From positions 1,860,001 through 1,924,000 of the forward strand of contig NZ_VFOX01000001.1 in the NCBI RefSeq assembly GCF_006716345.1: a stretch of DNA of 64,000 nt, in the 5' to 3' direction. Within the stretch, counting starts at the first letter, position 1, and every line of letters begins with the position of its first letter. This stretch comes from Microbacterium saperdae. Its GTDB lineage: Bacteria > Actinomycetota > Actinomycetes > Actinomycetales > Microbacteriaceae. This document shows positions 59,438 to 64,000 of this stretch, one piece after another. A program made the translations under genes and the position numbers. Under the pieces are notes generated by a model. The model was not told the DNA's origin and did not search any database. It worked only from the letters and a program-made list of their open reading frames with translations.

Positions 59438-59578
59438 ACCGATCGCGACATGGACGAGCTTGTGAACGTCTCCGCCGTGGATGCCCCGTCGCCGAGATCA
59501 CCCCGCACCCGCCGTTCTGTCGGGCGCACGGCGCTGGCAATTCTCGGGGTGCAACTAGCGCCCCGGCAATCGGAGTGA
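59435..59578 (+). CDS. Small hypothetical open frame of 47 residues
   Basis: It begins at the ATG of the repeated element and reads MTDRDMDELVNVSAVDAPSP, then a basic stretch RSPRTRRSVGRTALAILG. The first part resembles the start of the excisionase frame (MTDSPLQQ) only in the first three residues. No domain is recognised; the only support is the shared start element and a clean stop. It is antisense to the end of the integrase remnant. Confidence 0.25.
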   Translation: MTDRDMDELVNVSAVDAPSPRSPRTRRSVGRTALAILGVQLAPRQSE

Positions 59579-59894
59579 GCCATCGCACGGTGTCACGGTA
59601 CATCCGATGAGACTGCGGCCTAACTCGCGAGCTTTCGGCACGGTCCTTGAGCCAGAGGGTGAGCAGCGTCTCCAGGGTTGTTGTTTCCGACACTCCCTCA
59701 GAGACGAAGCCAAGGTGAGCCGCTCGCGCAACGAGCATCGCGTGGGCTTCTGCTTCGGTGTCGCCTACGCAGGCGAGCCGTCGAACAACCCCGCCGGCAT
59801 CACGAGTTCGCGCTCGTCCTCGGACCCTTGCGCCCTGGTGTTCGTATGTAACCTTGCCGAGTCCCCCGATGGGGATCTCAGGACGCCCTGCCAC
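59550..59894 (-). pseudogene. Tyrosine integrase remnant (N-terminal 115 residues)
   Basis: The GTG at 59894 overlaps the TAG of the excisionase gene (TAGTG), the typical xis-int coupling. The protein begins MAGRPEIPIGGLGKVTYEH, an arm-binding domain, and goes on with LETLLTLWLKDRAESSR and YRDTVRWLTPIAGALVA, the SAM-like core-binding domain. After about residue 115 the similarity to integrases stops and the catalytic domain with R-H-R-Y is absent. The frame stays open into the helicase gene. The cut explains why the island is fixed. Confidence 0.7.
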
Positions 59895-60226
59895 TACGCG
59901 GCAACCTGCGAGCTGAGCCAGGCATCCACGTCGGAGGCACGGTACCGAACACGCTTGCCCACGCGGATGAACGGGGGGCCGTAGCTGCGGGTTCGCCAGT
60001 CCTCTAAGGTCCGGGCCGGGATCTGCAGGGTGTGCGCCAGCTGGTCCTGGGTGAGCACCTGTTGGAGCGGAGAGTCTGTCATGTCCACCACATGCGCGGC
60101 AGCAACGGTTTGCTGAACATCATCACCCCGTAGCAATCGGTAGACGTTCTCCTGGAGCGGCTCTCCAGGGGCACTGAACGGCATCAAACTGGACCTGAAC
60201 TCGACTTCTGATGTCGATCCACTCAT
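59894..60226 (-). CDS. Excisionase-type helix-turn-helix protein (AlpA/Xis-like)
   Basis: The C-terminal 60 residues are a MerR-like HTH_17 domain: LTQDQLAHTLQIPARTLEDW, PFIRVGKRVRYRASDVDAWL. This is the usual excisionase/AlpA module encoded beside actinobacterial integrases. The frame is open from an ATG at 60226 (110 residues), but the ATG at 60083 within the repeated element gives a 63-residue Xis of normal size. The longer start directly follows the tRNA terminator U-run and crosses a putative arm site, so the short form is favoured. Its stop overlaps the integrase GTG. Confidence 0.75.
   Translation of the reverse strand: MSGSTSEVEFRSSLMPFSAPGEPLQENVYRLLRGDDVQQTVAAAHVVDMTDSPLQQVLTQDQLAHTLQIPARTLEDWRTRSYGPPFIRVGKRVRYRASDVDAWLSSQVAA
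60081..60104. repeat. Start-site element, copy 3
   Basis: Matches copy 1 (59370-59393) at 22 of 24 bases. On the minus strand it ends with GTGGTGGACATG, where the ATG at 60083 is the likely excisionase start. Confidence 0.65.
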
Positions 60227-60229
60227 AAG

Positions 60230-60270
60230 AAAAACCCCTGACTTCCGCGTGATTTCGCGGCTTCCAGGGG
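60230..60270 (-). terminator. Intrinsic terminator of tRNA-Met, inside the island
   Basis: On the minus strand, CCCCTG and CCGCG pair with CGCGG and CAGGGG around AAATCA, followed by TTTTTCTT. It is 10 bases from the tRNA 3' end. As it lies on the island side of the duplicated core, the element brought its own terminator. Confidence 0.8.
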
Positions 60271-60279
60271 GTCTTTCCG

Positions 60280-60313
60280 TGGGGCGGGTGGGACTTGAAC
60301 CCACGATCGTCGG
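60280..60313 (-). repeat. attR: 34-base core inside the intact tRNA-Met
   Basis: Identical to 53237-53270. The tRNA stays functional because the island supplied this 3' half. Confidence 0.85.
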
Positions 60314-60353
60314 GTTATGAGCCCGCTGCCTTGACCAGCTTGGCCACCGCCCC
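60280..60353 (-). tRNA. tRNA-Met (anticodon CAT)
   Basis: A 74-base gene on the minus strand. Acceptor GGGGCGG pairs with CCGCCCC, D arm GCC/GGC, anticodon loop CTCATAA with CAT, variable loop CGATC, T arm GTGGG/CCCAC with TTCAAGT; discriminator A. The first pair of the anticodon stem is a mismatch (G-A). CCA is not encoded. Elongator Met is most likely; an Ile with modified CAT cannot be excluded. The 3' half is duplicated at 53237. It follows the gamma-carbonic anhydrase gene by about 30 bases on the same strand. Confidence 0.92.
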
Positions 60354-60383
60354 GTGTGCACCCAGCTTATCGGTGGCCGGGCG

Positions 60384-60920
60384 TCAGATCGGAGTCGCGG
60401 CGCTGTGGGTCTGCACGTGTGTCAGATAGATGTCGGCGTTTGCGATGAGGCCCGCGCGCTCTTCAGCGCTGAGCGCACGGCGCACCTTCGCAGGGACACC
60501 CGCGACCAACGAGCCGTCGGGCACCTGGGTGCCGCCGAGCACGACCGCTCCCCCGGCGACGAGACATCCTTCTCCGATCACGGCGCCGCTGAGGATGACC
60601 GCTCCCATGCCGACCAGCGAGCCGTCACCGATGGTGCATCCGTGGACCACCGCGTTGTGTCCGATCGACACCTTCGCACCGACCACGACCGGGTGGCCTT
60701 CGTCGACGTGCACCGAGACGTTGTCCTGCACATTGCTGTCAGGACCGATCATGATCGGGGCCGAATCCGCGCGCAGCACGGCGTTGTACCAGACGCTCGC
60801 TCCCGGCGACAGAGTGACAGCTCCGACGAGGCGTGCGCCGTCGGCGACGAACGCCTCCTGCGCGATCGACGGAGTGCGCTCAGGGAGGGTGAGGACGGAC
60901 GCGCCTGCTGTAATGCTCAT
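60384..60920 (-). CDS. Gamma-carbonic anhydrase family protein (left-handed beta-helix)
   Basis: A 178-residue hexapeptide-repeat trimer. Repeated turns such as ADGARLVGAVTLSPGASVWY and GCTIGDGSLVGMGAVILSGA form the left-handed beta helix. VHVDEGHPVVVG and KVSIGHNAVVHGC give the three zinc His positions of the gamma class. A carbonic anhydrase activity is likely but some family members are inactive. It is divergent from dps and followed by tRNA-Met. Confidence 0.9.
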   Translation of the reverse strand: MSITAGASVLTLPERTPSIAQEAFVADGARLVGAVTLSPGASVWYNAVLRADSAPIMIGPDSNVQDNVSVHVDEGHPVVVGAKVSIGHNAVVHGCTIGDGSLVGMGAVILSGAVIGEGCLVAGGAVVLGGTQVPDGSLVAGVPAKVRRALSAEERAGLIANADIYLTHVQTHSAATPI

Positions 60921-60949
60921 GAGGCGAGACTATCCTCAGCTGGGTGGAA

Positions 60950-60969
60950 TTCCGCGTGTTTCCGCGTGT
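60950..60969. repeat. Tandem 10-base repeat in the dps promoter region
   Basis: TTCCGCGTGT occurs at 60950-60959 and again directly at 60960-60969, between the divergent gamma-carbonic anhydrase and dps genes. A copy on each helix turn suits a dimeric or cooperative regulator. Confidence 0.5.
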
Positions 60970-60977
60970 GTAAGCGG

Positions 60978-61009
60978 AGCCTCAGCTTGCTTGCGGAATG
61001 TCTGAGGCT
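60978..61009. promoter_or_regulatory. Inverted repeat upstream of dps
   Basis: AGCCTCAG (60978-60985) pairs with CTGAGGCT (61002-61009), 16 bases apart, about 50 bases before the dps ATG. This may be an operator for a stress or iron regulator; the sequence does not match a known box by eye. Confidence 0.45.
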
Positions 61010-61060
61010 GAGTAGCGTTGTCTTCATCAGGTACGAGAAGGCACCACGGAGGAGCACAAG

Positions 61061-61546
61061 ATGAGCAAGGCACAGACCGTTTCCACCACCGCCAGCGACC
61101 CGACCGTGGCCGCTGCCGCAGCGCAGTTCCTCTCCCCGGTCGTCCTGGGACTCGAGGCACTGACCGTCAACGGCAAGCAGGCGCACTGGCACGTCCGTGG
61201 CGCGAACTTCATCGGCGTCCACGAGCTGCTCGACACGATCGTCGCCCACGCCGGCGACTTCGCCGACACCGCTGCAGAGCGCATCGTCGCTCTCGGCCTC
61301 CCGATCGACGCGCGACTGAGCACCGTCGCCGAGAAGGCCGACACCAGTGCCGTCCCCGCAGGCTTCACGCAGTCGGATGAGCTCGTCCGCGCGGTCATCT
61401 CCGACATCGACGCGATCCTGGTCGACGTCAAGGCTGCGATCGACGGTCTGGACGAGGTCGACCTCACCAGCCAGGACGTCGCGATCGAGATCATGCGCGG
61501 CCTCGAGAAGGACCGCTGGTTCCTCGTCTCGCACATCGCGGCATAA
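61061..61546 (+). CDS. dps: Dps family DNA-protecting ferritin
   Basis: A 161-residue Dps protein that stores iron and protects DNA by consuming peroxide. ALTVNGKQAHWHVRGANFIG gives the ferroxidase His residues, and HELLDTIVAHAGDFADTAAER gives the Asp and Glu of the second subunit in the dodecamer. The N-terminal tail has few charges, so DNA binding may be weak. Strong GGAGGAG site 6 bases before the ATG. Followed by a perfect terminator. Promoter region has tandem and inverted repeats. Confidence 0.95.
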   Translation: MSKAQTVSTTASDPTVAAAAAQFLSPVVLGLEALTVNGKQAHWHVRGANFIGVHELLDTIVAHAGDFADTAAERIVALGLPIDARLSTVAEKADTSAVPAGFTQSDELVRAVISDIDAILVDVKAAIDGLDEVDLTSQDVAIEIMRGLEKDRWFLVSHIAA

Positions 61547-61556
61547 GGAACGCCTA

Positions 61557-61598
61557 CGCGAAGAGGGCATCGGGAGACATCCCGATGCCCTCTTCGCG
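61557..61598. terminator. Perfect 19-bp bidirectional terminator
   Basis: Bases 61557-61575 are the exact complement of 61580-61598 around GACA. It lies between dps and the convergent amidohydrolase gene. Confidence 0.85.
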
Positions 61599-61603
61599 TG
61601 TCC

Positions 61604-63109
61604 TCAGGCCGTGTGGGTGGTCCGGCCCGCCAGAACCGTCGCGTGTACCGGCATCCCCCGCAGCTGTGACCCTGTGGCCGTCTGCGGATCAAGGCCGCAC
61701 AGCACCAGGTCTGCGGGCTCGCCCGGTCGGATCGATGTGCGCACGCTCGCCTGCAGCGCCTGATCGATACTCACCCGCTCCTCTGGATGCCACGGCTCCC
61801 GATCGTCATCCGTCCGGGACACGGCGGCCGAGATCGCCTGCCACGGATCGAGCTCGGCGACGGGGGCATCCGAGCCGAAGCGCAGCTCGGCACCCACCGC
61901 CAGGAGAGAGGCGAGCGGATATCCGATCGCCGTCTGCTCCGCCCAATGCCGTCCGACGAGGTCGCGGTCGTCCAGCGCGTGCTGCGGTTGCACACTGGCG
62001 ATCACACCGAGGCGCGCGAAGCGGGCGAGATCGGCATGACGGATCAACTGGGCATGTTCGATCGATCCGGTCGCACCGCTCACGGTGAAGGCGTCGAGAG
62101 CGGACGTGGTCGCTCGATCGCCGATCGCGTGCACGGCCACTCCCAGTCCGGCGCCGGTCGCCGTCACCAGCGCCTCTATCAACGCGTCGCGCGGGACGTT
62201 CAGCACACCGAAGTTCTCCGGATCGCCCGGGTAGGCATGCGAGCAGGCCGCAGTGCGCGTGCCCAGCGAACCGTCCGAGATGATCTTGAGCGGCCCCACC
62301 CGCACGAGTCCGCGCCCAGCGGTCGGCGCATCCTCGGACTCGAGGAGATCCCCGGTGCGCAATCCCGCGGCGATCGCCCGATCCAGATCGAACGAGTAGA
62401 CCGCGAACTCCACGCGATGAGCGGCGAAGCCGGCCGCGATGCGACGCGGCCACGCCTCCGCGTTCCACGCCATATCGAAGTCGACGAGACCGGTGATGCC
62501 TCGCGCAGCGGCCTGTTCCCCCGCCTCCTGCACTGCACGATCGCTGTGGGCCGGGTCCACGGCGTTCAGGCGCCGGGAGATCTCGAAAGCGTCTTCCTCC
62601 CGCAGAACCCCGTCAGGGCTTCGGAAACCCTCACGTCGCAAAGCCGCTGAATTGATCCAGACGCTGTGCACGTCGGCGTTGATCAGATAGGTGGGCACGT
62701 CGCCGGTCGCGGCATCCAGGGTCACGAGATCGGGCAGGTCGCTCCACAGCGCGTCACGGTAACCGGCGCCCACACGCCGACCGTCGGCGAGCGTCGCGAC
62801 ATGAGTCATCCGGCGGGCGGCCTCGGCCGCGGATCCGACCGTGCCCAACGGTTCGCGCTCGGCGGCAAGCGCCCATTGCACGGTGTGGACGTGATTGTCC
62901 CAGAGCCCAGGGACCAACCATGCGCCGTCCCCGTCGAGAACCGCGCCCTGCGGCCGGAGACGGCCGGTGGGCGCGATGTCGACGATGCGCCCCTCCGCGA
63001 TCTCGATGTCGACGGGTTCATCATCCAAGAGGAACTCACGTCCCGGGCCGGCGATGCGCACCGCACGGATCATCGCGATCGGCTCGCTGGACGGGGAGTT
63101 CTCACGCAT
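61604..63109 (-). CDS. Amidohydrolase family protein (YtcJ-like)
   Basis: A 501-residue metal-dependent amidohydrolase of the amidohydrolase_3/YtcJ group. The composite beta sandwich at both ends flanks the TIM barrel. Ligands are WDNHVHTVQW (HxH), the Lys region GPLKIISDGSLGTRT, HAIGDRATTSALDAF for a His and RFGSDAPVAELDPW for the Asp. Substrates of the family are largely unknown (amides, formamides or cyclic imides). The ATG at 63109 is preferred; another at 63073 is possible. Followed by the dps terminator. Confidence 0.9.
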   Translation of the reverse strand: MRENSPSSEPIAMIRAVRIAGPGREFLLDDEPVDIEIAEGRIVDIAPTGRLRPQGAVLDGDGAWLVPGLWDNHVHTVQWALAAEREPLGTVGSAAEAARRMTHVATLADGRRVGAGYRDALWSDLPDLVTLDAATGDVPTYLINADVHSVWINSAALRREGFRSPDGVLREEDAFEISRRLNAVDPAHSDRAVQEAGEQAAARGITGLVDFDMAWNAEAWPRRIAAGFAAHRVEFAVYSFDLDRAIAAGLRTGDLLESEDAPTAGRGLVRVGPLKIISDGSLGTRTAACSHAYPGDPENFGVLNVPRDALIEALVTATGAGLGVAVHAIGDRATTSALDAFTVSGATGSIEHAQLIRHADLARFARLGVIASVQPQHALDDRDLVGRHWAEQTAIGYPLASLLAVGAELRFGSDAPVAELDPWQAISAAVSRTDDDREPWHPEERVSIDQALQASVRTSIRPGEPADLVLCGLDPQTATGSQLRGMPVHATVLAGRTTHTA

Positions 63110-63147
63110 GTTCTCAGCCTCGGGTCGACGTATCGGAGCGGATGCTT

Positions 63148-64000
63148 TCACGCCTGACAGCGCGGGCACCAGTAGAGCTTGCGCGCACCGATCTCCTCGA
63201 GGGCGATCTCGGTGCCGCACACACGGCACGGGAGTCCCGCACGGTGGTAGACCCAGTGCCGGTCGTCGCGACTCGCCATCGCAGCGCGGTACTCATCGGC
63301 CGTGAGGTCATCCATCGTCATCATCTGCCCGGTCTCCACACCGATCGCCAGCAGGCGCACCCAATCGCGCCAGAGCGCGCGGACGGTCTCCTCGCGCACG
63401 TCGCGCCCCGGGGTATGCGGATTCAGGCGTTCTCTGAAGAGCATCTCGGCGCGGTAGACGTTGCCGATCCCGCTGACGACGGATTGGTCCATCAGCAGGA
63501 GCGCGATCACGGTCTGCTTCTTCGCCACCGCGCGGACGAAGCGCTCCTCGTTCTCGGCGGGATCGCCGACCAGCGGATCCGGTCCGAGCTTCGCCACGGT
63601 CGCGAGCATCTCCTCCGGTGTCTGCAGCACGCAGGCGGTGGGGCCACGCAGGTCCGCGGCCGTGATGTCGGTCATGAGGCGCAGACGCACCTGCCCCACA
63701 ACGGGCGGAGGCCATTCCATCCCCTCATCCACCAGACCCTTGGTCTGCTCTGACATCCGCACGTGCACGCGTGTGCGCCGGGGAGCGCCGATGGACGCGA
63801 GCGAGTTCTCTCCCGCATCGTCGAGGATGGGGGCCTCCAGATCCGTCCCTCGCTGGTTCGTCTGCCCCATGCGTCCGTTCGCCGAGGCGATCGTGGGATC
63901 GACGAGGATCTCGCCCGCGAAGTCCCACGCGCCGTAGAGGCCGAGGTGCACACGAAGCCACAGATCACCCTCCGTCTCGAGGAACATCTGCTTGCCGACC
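63148..64000 (-). CDS. Fpg/Nei family DNA glycosylase, C-terminal part (runs off the window end)
   Basis: The visible 283 codons cover most of a formamidopyrimidine/endonuclease VIII glycosylase that removes oxidised bases. LRVHLGLYGAWDFAG is part of the N-terminal beta sandwich, DQSVVSGIGNVYRAEMLF is the H2TH helix, and the zinc finger with CRVCG and WCPRC ends the protein. The catalytic Pro at residue 2 lies outside the window. The frame is open to 64000. Pattern suits the actinobacterial Nei2 branch. Confidence 0.92.
   Translation of the reverse strand, partial: VGKQMFLETEGDLWLRVHLGLYGAWDFAGEILVDPTIASANGRMGQTNQRGTDLEAPILDDAGENSLASIGAPRRTRVHVRMSEQTKGLVDEGMEWPPPVVGQVRLRLMTDITAADLRGPTACVLQTPEEMLATVAKLGPDPLVGDPAENEERFVRAVAKKQTVIALLLMDQSVVSGIGNVYRAEMLFRERLNPHTPGRDVREETVRALWRDWVRLLAIGVETGQMMTMDDLTADEYRAAMASRDDRHWVYHRAGLPCRVCGTEIALEEIGARKLYWCPRCQA

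Larger units (their letters stand above)
53237..60313. mobile_element. Decayed integrative island in tRNA-Met
   Basis: A 34-base direct repeat (53237-53270 and 60280-60313) marks the ends. It equals the 3' half of the tRNA-Met gene, whose intact copy is at the right end. Between them lie an excisionase-type gene, a truncated integrase, a broken DinG-like helicase, a glycine-rich exported protein, a truncated IS481 and a frameshifted gene. The cut integrase means it can no longer move by itself. The flanking chromosomal genes (BrkB and gamma-carbonic anhydrase) would be neighbours of the empty site. Confidence 0.85.

Noticed and set aside
53200-60400. A working prophage or conjugative element
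   Set aside because: No capsid, portal, relaxase, type IV secretion or replication gene can be seen, and the integrase is truncated.

Overview
The window is a stretch of high-GC actinobacterial chromosome, most likely from Microbacteriaceae and close to Microbacterium. The clues are rbpA, the pafB-pafC-tatA-tatC-helY order, strong third-position GC, many GTG starts, and operons whose genes overlap by ATGA or GTGA. All assignments come from reading motifs and gene order; no database was searched.

Layout. 1-7.1 kb: housekeeping and accessory genes (two MFS transporters, one beside an HxlR-type regulator, a GNAT enzyme, a NUDIX hydrolase, a Tat-exported peptidoglycan amidase and small secreted or membrane proteins). 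7.2-12.1 kb: a UvrA2-like ABC protein, an AraC-VOC pair, a DUF308 membrane protein and an SDR. 12.2-14.9 kb: NfeD, an SPFH protein, a GDPD and rbpA. 14.9-24.6 kb: a long minus-strand chain (HAD, trmI, FKBP, pafB, pafC, tatA, tatC, helY, lnt), mostly coupled by overlaps. 24.7-29.9 kb: PAC2, uppP, an M20 peptidase, tRNA-Leu(GAG), a GT2-GtrA fusion and a phosphodiester glycosidase-like protein. 30.1-33.3 kb: a three-gene operon of DUF4956, a VTC-type polyphosphate polymerase domain and a beta-helix lipoprotein, preceded by three CATAG boxes spaced exactly 11 bp. 33.3-39.6 kb: VIT1/CCC1, a superfamily 2 helicase, an SGNH hydrolase, a TrmH-family methyltransferase, a sirtuin and a histidine phosphatase. 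39.6-50.4 kb: a branched-chain amino acid (leucine) catabolic supercluster. It holds an acyl-CoA carboxylase, an acyl-CoA dehydrogenase, a MaoC protein, a CitE-type lyase and the E1alpha/E1beta/E2 of a branched-chain 2-oxoacid dehydrogenase. A TetR and an Lrp regulator each sit beside a visible palindrome. 50.3-53.1 kb: an alpha/beta hydrolase, a DEDDh exonuclease and a BrkB protein.

53.2-60.3 kb is a roughly 7-kb island integrated in the 3' half of a tRNA-Met gene. The 34-bp core is duplicated at 53237-53270 and 60280-60313. The element is decayed: its integrase is cut to about 115 residues, a DinG-like helicase is split by an in-frame TGA, an IS481 transposase lacks its N-terminus and another gene is frameshifted. 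An excisionase-type gene and a glycine-rich Tat-exported protein remain intact. A 21-24 bp sequence ending at an ATG occurs three times at the integrase end, twice as a perfect inverted repeat, and is the most unusual signal in the island. After the tRNA come a gamma-carbonic anhydrase, dps, an amidohydrolase and a partial Fpg/Nei glycosylase.

The best candidates for undescribed biology are the DUF4956-VTC-lipoprotein operon with its 11-bp boxes and the repeated start-site element in the island.
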